Assembly (NCBI GenBank): GCA_964481145.1
Contig: CAYZTA010000002.1
Location: forward strand, 62,001-126,000
DNA from: Sandaracinus sp964481145
GTDB lineage: Bacteria > Myxococcota_A > Polyangia > Polyangiales > Sandaracinaceae
DNA: 64,000 bases
Direction: 5' to 3'
Shown here: positions 56,861-64,000 of the stretch, piece after piece
Numbering within the stretch: position 1 is the first letter of the stretch
Layout: the number at the start of each line of letters is the position of its first letter
Translations under genes and position numbers: made by a program
The notes under the pieces: model-generated
Told to the model about the DNA's origin: nothing
What the model saw: only the letters and a program-made list of their open reading frames with translations
Databases searched by the model: none

Positions 56861-58438
56861 TCAGGTTCGACGGTTCCACCACGCAGCGAATCCAAGCAAG
56901 AAGATCGCCGCGGGCAAAAGCACAATCACACGGAAGCCGAGCGCATTGACATCGTCTTGACTCATGCGCACGGCGCGCGCCTCCACGCTTCGGCTCGGCA
57001 GCTCGATGAGCGCCTCACGCTCCGTGAGCCATCCGACGATCGCGCTCGCAAACTCGTAGTTCACGACTTCCTGCATTCCTAGAAAGTTCGAGTCGAAAAT
57101 ATCGGCGTCGCCGAGTACCACCACGCGTCCGCCAGCATCGCTTTCCCGTTCTTCGGACGACGGCTCGCCAAGACGTTCGACACGCGTCGCCACCGCAATG
57201 GAAATCGGCCCCGCGACGTCCGCGTCATCCCGCATCGGTTCGCCATGGCGAATCATTTCGCTGACTTCTGTCTCCGCATACGAAGAGTCGCTCGTCGAGA
57301 GAAGAGTCGAAGCGCGATCGGGGTCGATCGGCCGCACCGAACGCGCGATCTGCGTAAGCACCGCTGGGCCCGAATCACGAAACGGACGCGTGATCGCATG
57401 CTCTCCCCAACGAGCCGCGAAGAAGGGGCCCACCGGAGATGTCACATTTTGCGGTAAAAACCGGGGATCGAGCTCCAGGACGATCGAACCATCGAGGCGG
57501 ATCCCAAAATCACGAATCACGGACTCGAGCCCCGTCATCGCGATTTGCTCTTGATGGAGCTCGGGATCGACGGCGATCAAGAGATTGCCGCCACCGCGCA
57601 CGAATTCCCGGATGAGCTCGGCCTCCGGAGCGCTGAACGCGGTGGTTGGACCCACCACGAAGAGCGCGTCACATGAGGCGGGGACGCGTGACGCGCCGCG
57701 TGTTTCGAACGGTTCGATCTCCAAATTTTCGCGGCGCATCTCATCGCGCAGCGCACCCAAGTCACGCTCGGAGCCTCGGCCCAACGTCCACTCGCCGTGC
57801 CCTTGGGTGATGCAGACTTGGGTACGTCGTCCCGAGGTGACCTCGAGAATCCCACCGGTCAGCGCTTGCTCGGAACGCACATCGATGCGTTGCGCGCCCT
57901 CGGATTCGAGCGCGTCGAAGTCGAACGCAACCAAATCATCTCGACCAATCTTCCATTGGTTCTCGCCCGACTCGATCACCACGGCGACGTCCGAGGCCAC
58001 GCTGCCACCCAAATCGACGGCGCCCACATGAAGCCGCTGTGCGAGCACTCGGTAGGCCGCTGGATCACGATCGGGATCTACGAAATGGAGCGTGATGCGC
58101 TGAGATTCGGCGCGATAGCGCTGGAGCAATTCCCGAAGATCTTGATGGTTCGGCTCGCCGGTCGAGAGCAGAAGCCAGATATCGAGATCGCGGTCGAGTT
58201 CGCGCAGCACCGCACGCGTGCGATCGGAAAGCGTGAAGATCTTCTCCGACGTCCAATCCCATCGCGCGTAGTGGCGAAACGAAAGATAGTTTCCCATTCC
58301 CACGATCGCGAACACGATGAGGGAACCCAACGCCACGTGGGCGCGACCGGTCATTCGGCGGCGCGTGGCCTTGTCGGCCTTGTCAGGCTTGGAGTTTGCG
58401 CCCGCGTTCGCCGCGGGATCGCGCGTTTTGTCGCTCAT
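56861..58438 (-). CDS. GldG-like ABC transport auxiliary protein
   Basis: A 525-residue protein with a helix near the N-terminus (~33-53, VALGSLIVFAIVGMGNYLSF) and one at the end (VIVLLPAAIFLLGFAAWW). Between them is a large periplasmic domain of the ABC_transp_aux/GldG type (YRAESQRITLHFVDPDRDP; VCITQGHGEWTLG; LIREFVRGGGNLLIAVDPE). In Bacteroidetes, GldG works with GldA and GldF, but this family is far wider. The N-terminus is Lys/Asp-rich. ATG 58438 overlaps the permease stop (ATGA). Confidence 0.9.
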   Translation of the reverse strand: MSDKTRDPAANAGANSKPDKADKATRRRMTGRAHVALGSLIVFAIVGMGNYLSFRHYARWDWTSEKIFTLSDRTRAVLRELDRDLDIWLLLSTGEPNHQDLRELLQRYRAESQRITLHFVDPDRDPAAYRVLAQRLHVGAVDLGGSVASDVAVVIESGENQWKIGRDDLVAFDFDALESEGAQRIDVRSEQALTGGILEVTSGRRTQVCITQGHGEWTLGRGSERDLGALRDEMRRENLEIEPFETRGASRVPASCDALFVVGPTTAFSAPEAELIREFVRGGGNLLIAVDPELHQEQIAMTGLESVIRDFGIRLDGSIVLELDPRFLPQNVTSPVGPFFAARWGEHAITRPFRDSGPAVLTQIARSVRPIDPDRASTLLSTSDSSYAETEVSEMIRHGEPMRDDADVAGPISIAVATRVERLGEPSSEERESDAGGRVVVLGDADIFDSNFLGMQEVVNYEFASAIVGWLTEREALIELPSRSVEARAVRMSQDDVNALGFRVIVLLPAAIFLLGFAAWWNRRT

Positions 58439-59190
58439 CCCTCGTACCTCCGCGACTCGAGCACACGCACCGCAAGAAAAAGGGCGAACGCCGTGATCGA
58501 GAAATCCCACACGAGATAACGCGTATCGACGACGCCAGTCGCGTACGTGCTGAGGTGGCCCCACACGCTCACGTATTCGAAGATCTCGCGCGCTTCGTCG
58601 GTCGTCACGACGAACTGGCCAAGCCCAATCATGAAATGGCCTCCAACAGCCAAGAACGTCAGCATCGCGGCGACGATTTGATTGCGCGCGATCGCGCTCA
58701 TCAACACGCCCAGCGCCATCCACGAAAGGCCGAGCGTCAAAAGACCGAAATAAGTGGCGCCGATGGCGCCGAGATCCACGTCACCGAAGCGACTCGTGAG
58801 CCACACATACATGATGGTGGGCAAAAAGAGCGCGACCCAAAACGTGATCGCCGCAAGGAACTTCCCAATGACGAGCTCAGCTTCGCTGACGGGTGCGGTC
58901 AAAAGTGATTCGATCGTTCCCGAGCGGTTCTCCTCGGCGATGAGGCGCATCGTCACGAGAGGAACGATGACGAGCACGAGAATGTAAAAGAGCGTCGTGC
59001 CTCCGAAGAACTGAGTGATGGGGCTCGAGCTGCTCGATCCCGCACTGAGCGGCTGGGACGCCGCGAACGCTGCGAGCAAAAAGAACTGAAAGCCCATGAG
59101 CAAAGTCGATGCCGTGAGCACGACATAAGCGAGCGGCGAGACGAAGAACGACACGATTTCGCGCTTCGCGATAGTCCACGTATTTTTCAT
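58435..59190 (-). CDS. ABC-2 type permease (GldF-like)
   Basis: A 251-residue integral membrane protein of about six helices. Family features are WTIAKREIVSFFVSPLAYVV at the start, ILVLVIVPLVTMRLIAEENR with the ENRSGTIESLLTAPVSEAEL loop, and VMISAI-like core helices. It forms the membrane channel for the ATPase gene directly upstream. Overlaps exist on both sides: it starts at 59190 inside the stop of the ATPase gene and overlaps the GldG-like gene. Confidence 0.92.
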   Translation of the reverse strand: MKNTWTIAKREIVSFFVSPLAYVVLTASTLLMGFQFFLLAAFAASQPLSAGSSSSSPITQFFGGTTLFYILVLVIVPLVTMRLIAEENRSGTIESLLTAPVSEAELVIGKFLAAITFWVALFLPTIMYVWLTSRFGDVDLGAIGATYFGLLTLGLSWMALGVLMSAIARNQIVAAMLTFLAVGGHFMIGLGQFVVTTDEAREIFEYVSVWGHLSTYATGVVDTRYLVWDFSITAFALFLAVRVLESRRYEG

Positions 59191-60176
59191 GGCGCCTCGT
59201 CTTCTTCGTCTTTGGCGCTCGAATGGCCTTCGTCCATCGTGAGGCGACTGAACACCTCTTCGAGTGAGCCGCCGCTCTCGGGATGAAGCGCACGCAAGAC
59301 GAGATCGGCCTTCGCGACCGCCGCAAACACCCGCTCGGCCGTCATGTCCTCGGGAGAATCCGAAGCACGGAGCCGCGCGCGGACGAGCGTGTCTCCCATG
59401 GCCTCGATGCTGAGGAGCTCGGCACCCTCGATATCTTCGAGCACATCCCGGAAACGCCCGAGGGCATCCCCTTCTTTCGCGCGACCATCCACCACGAGGA
59501 TCGTATCCCCGAGCGCGCGCCGCAGTTCGTTCGTCGTCCCTTCGCGCACCACGCGCCCGCGGTGAATGATGACGACGCGATCGCAGGTCGCTTCGACCTC
59601 GGGAAGGATGTGCGTCGAAACCAGCACCGTCTTTTGGCCAGCGAGGCTCCGCACGAGACTGCGGACCTGCCGAATCTGATTGGGATCGAGCCCTGCGGTG
59701 GGCTCATCGAGCACGAGGATGGGCGGGTCGGCGACGAGCGCGTCCGCAAGACCGACCCGCTGTCTCGTGCCTTTGCTGAGCTGACCGATGATCCGATCTC
59801 CAGCCTCCATCACACTCGCTTGTTGGAGCGCGCGTTCGACAGACTCCCCGATGAGGCGGCGGGCAACGCCTTTGAGCTCGGCTCGATAGCGCAAATATTC
59901 GCGGACGCGCATCTCCGGATAGAGCGGAGCGGCCTCGGGCATATAGCCGATTCGCTTTTTCGCTTCGATGGGGCGATCGAGCGCGTCGATCCCATCGATC
60001 CGGATGGCGCCCATCGTCGGCGCCAAAAAGCCCGTCAGCATGCGTAACGTCGTGCTCTTCCCGGCGCCGTTCGGCCCGAGAAAGCCAACGATTTCACCCT
60101 TGTTGACAGAAAACGATACGTCCTGAACGGCCGGGCGGGGGCCGTAGCGTTTCGTGAGGTGCTCGACCACGATCAT
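59187..60176 (-). CDS. ABC transporter ATP-binding protein (GldA-like)
   Basis: A 329-residue ATPase. Walker A is GPNGAGKST, the signature is LSKGTRQRVGLA, and Walker B is ILVLDEPTAGLD, followed by the H-loop STHILPEVE. The C-terminal ~100 residues form the extra domain found in CcmA/GldA-type exporters. ATG 60176 (MIVVEHLTKRYG) is the start; the frame upstream is non-coding. It is the first gene of the four-gene minus-strand unit, whose substrate is unknown. Confidence 0.95.
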   Translation of the reverse strand: MIVVEHLTKRYGPRPAVQDVSFSVNKGEIVGFLGPNGAGKSTTLRMLTGFLAPTMGAIRIDGIDALDRPIEAKKRIGYMPEAAPLYPEMRVREYLRYRAELKGVARRLIGESVERALQQASVMEAGDRIIGQLSKGTRQRVGLADALVADPPILVLDEPTAGLDPNQIRQVRSLVRSLAGQKTVLVSTHILPEVEATCDRVVIIHRGRVVREGTTNELRRALGDTILVVDGRAKEGDALGRFRDVLEDIEGAELLSIEAMGDTLVRARLRASDSPEDMTAERVFAAVAKADLVLRALHPESGGSLEEVFSRLTMDEGHSSAKDEEDEAP

Positions 60177-60271
60177 GGGGGGCGACCCGTACAACGCGCA
60201 GCGGGAGACCGCAAGCGCGAGCACACCCGGATTTTTGACCAGGAGCGCCATTTGCCCGGAAGATATCGGTT

Positions 60272-60355
60272 ATGACGGTCTTCGCAGCTGCGATTCTATT
60301 CGTGCTCGCCACCCAGGACCTCCTCGATTGGGCCAATCGGCGACGCGCTCGCTGA
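60272..60355 (+). CDS. Possible 27-residue membrane microprotein
   Basis: ATG to TGA encodes MTVFAAAILFVLATQDLLD followed by a basic end (WANRRRAR). The hydrophobic helix plus positive tail is the shape of bacterial single-pass microproteins. No good Shine-Dalgarno is seen, and it may be chance. Confidence 0.25.
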   Translation: MTVFAAAILFVLATQDLLDWANRRRAR

Positions 60356-60370
60356 ATGTTCGGGCGCACC

Positions 60371-60402
60371 AGGGCAACTGTGTTCTGAAAGCCTGTTGCC
60401 CT
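60371..60402. promoter_or_regulatory. Hairpin in the leader of the second ECF sigma gene
   Basis: AGGGCAAC (60371-60378) is the perfect complement of GTTGCCCT (60395-60402), with a 16-nt loop, 107 bp upstream of ATG 60509. It may be a terminator of the microprotein region or a leader structure. Confidence 0.35.
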
Positions 60403-60508
60403 TGCCATGCTATCCACGCCCGATGCCATCTCCTGCGCGAGTGATTTGCTCGCCCCGATCCAGTCGGGCAGAACGAAGAAGAAGTCTCGTGCCCAGGGCA
60501 TTTCAGGG

Positions 60509-61105
60509 ATGGATCCGGACCAAGCGCTGATCGAACGGGCGCGCGCCGGAGATCCATCGGCATTCCGCCAGATTTTCGTGTCGCACCGAAACGATGTGAC
60601 TCGCGTCGTCTTTCGCATGATCGGCCCGAGCGCCGAAATCGAAGACATCGTTCAAGAGGTCTTTCTCCACGTCTATCGATCGCTGAAATCGTTTCGAGGC
60701 GAATCGCGGTTCTCGACTTGGCTTTATCGGCTGGCGGTCAACGTGACGCGGATGCATTTGCGTCACGCTCGCTCACGGCCACGACTCGCGCTCGTCATCC
60801 CGCCCGAAGACGCAGAGGAAAATATCGTCGTCGAATCCCCAGACGAAGTCGTCGAACGACACAATCGCGTGCGGGCTCTTTATCGACTGCTCGAGTCTCT
60901 TTCGGAGAAAAAACGCGAAGTGCTGGTGATGCACGATTTCGATGGTGTCCCGGCCAAAGACATCGCTGAAATCCTGGCCATTCCCGTGCTGACAGTTCGA
61001 ACTCGCCTCTTTTACGCGCGCAAAGAACTGTATGCGGCGATGGCCGAAGAGCCGCACTTCCGACCCGACGAGCGAAGCGACGAGCCACGAGAGGATCCCA
61101 GGTGA
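60509..61105 (+). CDS. ECF-type RNA polymerase sigma factor (second)
   Basis: A 198-residue ECF sigma factor: region 2 (~10-85, FVSHRNDVTRVVFRMIG; EDIVQEVFLHVYRSLKSFRG; STWLYRLAVNVTRMHLRHA) and region 4 (~125-180, LLESLSEKKREVLVMHDFD; IPVLTVRTRLFYARKELYAA). ATG 60509 has CAGGG upstream; longer frames have non-coding composition. The stop overlaps the anti-sigma start (GTGA), so the two are made in a fixed ratio. The regulon is unknown. Confidence 0.93.
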   Translation: MDPDQALIERARAGDPSAFRQIFVSHRNDVTRVVFRMIGPSAEIEDIVQEVFLHVYRSLKSFRGESRFSTWLYRLAVNVTRMHLRHARSRPRLALVIPPEDAEENIVVESPDEVVERHNRVRALYRLLESLSEKKREVLVMHDFDGVPAKDIAEILAIPVLTVRTRLFYARKELYAAMAEEPHFRPDERSDEPREDPR

Positions 61106-62553
61106 CACACTCGCCTAAGATCGCGGCGCTGACCGCACTTCACGAAGGGCTCCTTTCGCCCCGAGGACGTGCTCGCTTGGAGGCACATCTCGCGAATTGT
61201 GAGGTGTGCCGTGAAGCGCAGGCGACCATGGCGATCTTCGACAGTATCAGCGGCGATATTCGAGCTTCGAAAGTTCCTGAGCTCGATTGGGAGAAGATGA
61301 CGCAGCGATTGGATGCCGCGATCGCGGCCGATCGACCCATCTCTTCCCAAAAACCAAAGAAAAGCAAGCGTTTGTTCTGGCCTCTCGCGGTGGTGGCGGC
61401 GGCGGCGGCGCTCATCCTTCGGATCGCGTTCGATCCCCAAGCTCCTCCCGAACGCGTCGAAGCCCCTGCTCGTTCAGCCGGGATTCGGATCACACATGAT
61501 CCGCAAATCATCGACGATACCGAGCTCTGGGTCGCGACGGTCATGCTGAGCGCTGGAGACGTGACGATACGCGAGGACGGTATCGAGCATGAGGCGGACA
61601 TCGATGATGAGATCGCGGAAGGCGCCGCGATCGAGACGGAGTTGGACTCGGAGCTACATCTTCGGATTGCCGAGCGGACTGCAATCGCGCTGTTGGAGGA
61701 GAGCACGGCCCGATTGACTGCGCTCCAGCATGGACACGTCGTTCTTGCGTTGGAGCGGGGTCGGATTGCGGGCGTGGTCGATGGGGAGGTGTTCCAGAGC
61801 GCATCGCGCTTCGTCGTGATGGCCTCTGAACACCGCTTCGTGGGGCGCGCGACGCATTTCGAAATCGAGCTCGCGCCCGATTCACTTCGGTTGGATGTCG
61901 CGGAAGGCGAGGTCGAGGTTCATCGCCCCGATGGGCGGGTCGACATCGTGCGGGCACCTGGCCATTGGTCGACGAATGGATCGTCGAGCGAGGACGAGCG
62001 AGCTGTGCAGAGGCCGTATGGGCTCGATGGCGAGGCGGTGTTGCGTGCAAATCATCCCGATATCGTGCGGTGGGAAATCGGCGACCTCGCGTTCGAAGGC
62101 AGAGGGCGATTGGCGATGCGCGTGGGGTTGGGGGGGCTTTCGATCGCAGGATTCGATCAGGAAGGGCGCGGATTCCGCAGGGTGGCGGACATCGGTGGAG
62201 ATGGCCTGACGATCGATGCTTTGGGGCTCGTGGAGGATGGGCCTCGGGTTCGCGCAAATGGTTTCTTGCCCGAGCGTGAGATTCGCGAGGTCGTCGAGCG
62301 AGGTCAGCTCCGGCTTCGACAATGTTACGAGCAAGGCCTTCGCGAGCGCCCGGACCTCGAGGGGCAGATGCGGGTTCAGATCACGGTTGGGCTCGACGGG
62401 TCGGTGATGCGCTATCGGGTCACGAGCGGCGATATTCCTGAGGGCATGCAAGCTTGCGTACGAAACTACGTGGAACGGTGGTCTTTTCCGCCGCCGCGAG
62501 GGGGAACCGTGACGTTCGAAGCACCGCTGTCGTTCGGGCGCGCGGGTCTGTAG
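61102..62553 (+). CDS. Anti-sigma factor fused to FecR-like and AgmX/TonB-like C-terminal domains
   Basis: A 483-residue protein, GTG start in the sigma stop. Residues ~1-40 form a zinc-finger anti-sigma domain (HLANCEVCREAQ). One membrane helix is at ~92-110 (RLFWPLAVVAAAAALILRIA). Residues ~125-330 look like a FecR-type beta domain (VMLSAGDVTIREDGIEHEAD; SASRFVVMASEHRFVGRATH). Residues ~385-483 match the AgmX/TonB-like C-terminus (VVERGQLRLRQCYEQGLRER; then ACVRNYVERWSFPPPRGG). That same terminal fold appears on the protein at 27015-28499. I infer a trans-envelope signal receptor in which the C-terminal domain meets an outer-membrane or periplasmic partner. Confidence 0.8.
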   Translation: MTHSPKIAALTALHEGLLSPRGRARLEAHLANCEVCREAQATMAIFDSISGDIRASKVPELDWEKMTQRLDAAIAADRPISSQKPKKSKRLFWPLAVVAAAAALILRIAFDPQAPPERVEAPARSAGIRITHDPQIIDDTELWVATVMLSAGDVTIREDGIEHEADIDDEIAEGAAIETELDSELHLRIAERTAIALLEESTARLTALQHGHVVLALERGRIAGVVDGEVFQSASRFVVMASEHRFVGRATHFEIELAPDSLRLDVAEGEVEVHRPDGRVDIVRAPGHWSTNGSSSEDERAVQRPYGLDGEAVLRANHPDIVRWEIGDLAFEGRGRLAMRVGLGGLSIAGFDQEGRGFRRVADIGGDGLTIDALGLVEDGPRVRANGFLPEREIREVVERGQLRLRQCYEQGLRERPDLEGQMRVQITVGLDGSVMRYRVTSGDIPEGMQACVRNYVERWSFPPPRGGTVTFEAPLSFGRAGL

Positions 62554-62613
62554 AACGATCCCCGACAACTTCCCCCGATGCTCGCGACTTGGGGCACGGC
62601 CTCGGCAGCACGA

Positions 62614-63198
62614 TCACACCCCCGCACCAAGAGCGGCAATACACGCCTCACGCGCAGACCAGACTGCGTCGGGATCGAGGCGCTCTGCGCGTGCCCATCG
62701 CTCGACAAAGTCCCGATGCCAGGCGAGCTTGACTGCGCCGATCTCCTCGGGTTCGATATCGCGTTCAGCGATGAACCGCTCCGTGCAGCGCCCGCTCGAG
62801 TTCGGGAAGGTGACATCCACCCGCTCGCGCCCGGCGACGAGAACACAGTGCGCTTCGGGGATGCTCGAGAATCCACGCGACCGGAGGGTCTCGCCAATGC
62901 CCGGCGTGTTCATCTCGTCCATGAGATAAATCCCGATTCGCAAAGGGACATGCACCTGCTCCTCACGGGCCAGTGCGGCGAGCAGTGCGTGTTTCGTACT
63001 GCAGGTCCCCCGCTGCTCCACGAGGACCCGTCCGTAGTTGGCACGATCCGCATTACGGCCATAGGGCAACGCGTGAACCCAGCCGACGGCGGCGTGAAAC
63101 CCGCACATCCCGAGAGCACGGAAGCGGCGCGCGAGTTCGCCATTGGTGAGCGGGAAGTCGGGGCAGGAAGCGAGGAAGGCTGGTGAAGCGGACATCAT
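62614..63198 (-). CDS. Transglutaminase-like protein
   Basis: A 194-residue soluble protein. Cys in RGTCSTKHALLAALAREE, His in EAHCVLVAG and Asp in RVDVTFP give the Cys-His-Asp order of the transglutaminase-like (papain-fold) superfamily. The protein is short, and has no signal peptide. Members act as peptidases, amidases or peptide-linkage enzymes; the substrate cannot be told. The start is ATG 63198 or 63195. It is convergent with the anti-sigma gene. Confidence 0.7.
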   Translation of the reverse strand: MMSASPAFLASCPDFPLTNGELARRFRALGMCGFHAAVGWVHALPYGRNADRANYGRVLVEQRGTCSTKHALLAALAREEQVHVPLRIGIYLMDEMNTPGIGETLRSRGFSSIPEAHCVLVAGRERVDVTFPNSSGRCTERFIAERDIEPEEIGAVKLAWHRDFVERWARAERLDPDAVWSAREACIAALGAGV

Positions 63199-63210
63199 GG
63201 CGACACGCGT

Positions 63211-63588
63211 TCAGAAACGAAGTTCGGTGATCGACTGCTCGATATCGTTCTGCTGCGCAATGAACGCATCCTCGCGACCGCCAGCGTCGACGATCCACAA
63301 GTACTCGTCGCTCACGAAGATCGCGATCGTGTACCGGAATGCATGGCCGTTCAGATCGCGACCCAGACGCACGAGCTTGCCAACTTGACCGTTTGCGGCG
63401 CGCGTGTCGGCCTCGGAGAGCACCGCATACCCTTCTTGGTCTCGCAGACGTCGCACGATGGCTTCGTGCCAAAACTCGAGCGATCCCTGAACTCGATGTC
63501 CGGTGGGGCCGATGGATGAAGGTCCAACGCGTCCCGGTGCGACTCGATCGCGTCGCGCAAGTTTTTGGATCTCTCGGAACACATCCAC
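63211..63588 (-). CDS. Hypothetical protein
   Basis: A 125-residue soluble protein. Composition is protein-like (HEAIVRRLRDQEGYAVLSEA; FRYTIAIFVSDEYLWIVDAGG), with an alpha/beta pattern in the second half. No family is recognised. GTG 63588 is the predicted start; it lies 13 bp from the divergent deacetylase start, so the 5' end may be shorter. It is 12 bp upstream of the transglutaminase-like gene on the same strand, so the two are probably one unit. Confidence 0.6.
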   Translation of the reverse strand: MDVFREIQKLARRDRVAPGRVGPSSIGPTGHRVQGSLEFWHEAIVRRLRDQEGYAVLSEADTRAANGQVGKLVRLGRDLNGHAFRYTIAIFVSDEYLWIVDAGGREDAFIAQQNDIEQSITELRF

Positions 63589-63601
63589 CTACACTTCGGG
63601 A

Positions 63602-64000
63602 ATGCCGGCCCGAAGTCGACAACTCATCGGTCGCGTTCTGCTCTGCGCGGGAGCGCTCATGGGCGGCGGCCTGACCGCGTATTTCACTCGCCCCCATGCG
63701 CAGTCCTTGACCCCTGTCGCAGTCCACACCGTGGAAACGCCCGTCCTCACGACAGTCGTTCAGCCCACCGAGGTCGAGCCTCCAACCCTCGACATCGCTC
63801 CCGAACCCCCGCCGCCCGATTCGTTCGGTTCAACCATGCGCGACGGTTTGGCGATCACCGGCGGCACGCCCCATCGCCTCTTGCTCTTCACGTTCGATGA
63901 CGGACCCGATCATCGTTACACCCCAGGTCTGCTCGACACGCTCGATTCGCTCGGCATCAAAGCCGTCTTCTTCCTCACAGCGCGGCGCTTCGAGGGCAAT
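63602..64000 (+). CDS. Polysaccharide deacetylase (NodB homology), 5' part cut by window end
   Basis: A frame open from ATG 63602 to the window edge, at least 133 residues. A signal-anchor helix (LIGRVLLCAGALMGGGL) is followed by a Pro-rich linker (VQPTEVEPPTLDIAPEPPPP) and the start of a carbohydrate esterase 4 domain: LLLFTFDDGPDHRYTPG, with the catalytic base Asp and metal Asp in TFDDG. Enzymes of this family N-deacetylate peptidoglycan, chitin-like or biofilm sugars. The rest of the domain (H-x3-H motif) lies beyond the window. Confidence 0.88.
   Translation, partial: MPARSRQLIGRVLLCAGALMGGGLTAYFTRPHAQSLTPVAVHTVETPVLTTVVQPTEVEPPTLDIAPEPPPPDSFGSTMRDGLAITGGTPHRLLLFTFDDGPDHRYTPGLLDTLDSLGIKAVFFLTARRFEGN

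Larger units (their letters stand above)
60177..60508. other. 332-bp divergent intergenic region
   Basis: Lies between the ABC unit and the second ECF sigma gene. It contains a tentative 27-codon ORF (60272-60355) and a hairpin (60371-60402). Promoters for both directions must lie here; none is called with confidence. Confidence 0.5.

Noticed and set aside
63565..63900. A 111-codon plus-strand frame at the right end
   Set aside because: It is out of frame with the polysaccharide deacetylase that starts at 63602 and has a recognisable TFDDGPD motif. The real gene has no stop inside the window.

Overview
The window (about 64 kb, GC-rich, tightly packed) reads as the chromosome of a member of the Myxococcota (delta-proteobacterial, myxobacterium-like). 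No rRNA or tRNA gene is visible, so this placement is inference. It rests on a combination typical of that phylum: an alternative complex III plus caa3-type oxidase operon, a TPR/FHA/TonB-like cluster resembling the Glt/Agl motility-type envelope machinery, several ECF and sigma-54 regulators, and a lipoprotein made of tandem Cys-rich repeats.

Layout. (1) 1-3633, plus strand: the 3' part of a DISARM-type anti-phage locus, drmA (cut by the window edge), drmB and drmC, with overlapping stops and starts. (2) 3634-10374: a non-coding stretch with hairpins, a 14-repeat Cys-rich secreted protein, a PPC/DUF296 protein with an extra C-terminal module, asnS, pgsA and a YbhN-type membrane protein. (3) 10380-24736, minus strand: one long respiratory operon, actABCDEF (quinol oxidation), a small membrane protein, sco, coxB, coxA, coxC, coxD and a terminal lipoprotein. 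Its products should carry electrons from quinol through ActA/ActE and the CoxB heme domain to an A2-type heme-copper oxidase. (4) 24930-26944: a hypothetical membrane-anchored protein and purA, ended by a perfect bidirectional terminator. (5) 27015-38103, minus strand: seven genes for a trans-envelope assembly (coiled-coil secreted protein, three TPR proteins, a tiny secreted protein, an ExbB/TolQ-like channel subunit, an FHA-TM-TonB protein).

(6) 38425-45402: an ECF sigma factor whose Shine-Dalgarno lies in a hairpin, its zinc-finger anti-sigma, a STAS-like protein, lysC overlapping an NtrC-type regulator, a second NtrC-type regulator facing it, and a small membrane protein. (7) 45399-51479: a secreted hypothetical protein, an HD phosphohydrolase, a PBP4-type DD-peptidase and a primary-type sigma factor with a long Lys/Ser/Ala-rich N-terminal extension. 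(8) 51480-60176: a HEAT-repeat exoprotein, a lipoprotein and a four-gene ABC system (ATPase, permease, GldG-like and DUF4340 proteins) coupled by overlapping codons. (9) 60509-64000: a second ECF sigma with an unusual anti-sigma (zinc finger, TM, FecR-like, AgmX-type C-terminus), a transglutaminase-like protein, a hypothetical protein and the 5' end of a polysaccharide deacetylase.

Most genes belong to recognisable families. The strongest candidates for undescribed biology are the anti-sigma/AgmX fusion with its ECF partner, the PPC protein with a CarD/Tudor-like tail, the SD-sequestering hairpin before the first ECF gene, the CoxB CuA-loop insertion, and the compact Glt-like cluster. No CRISPR array, insertion sequence, integrase or RNA gene was found.
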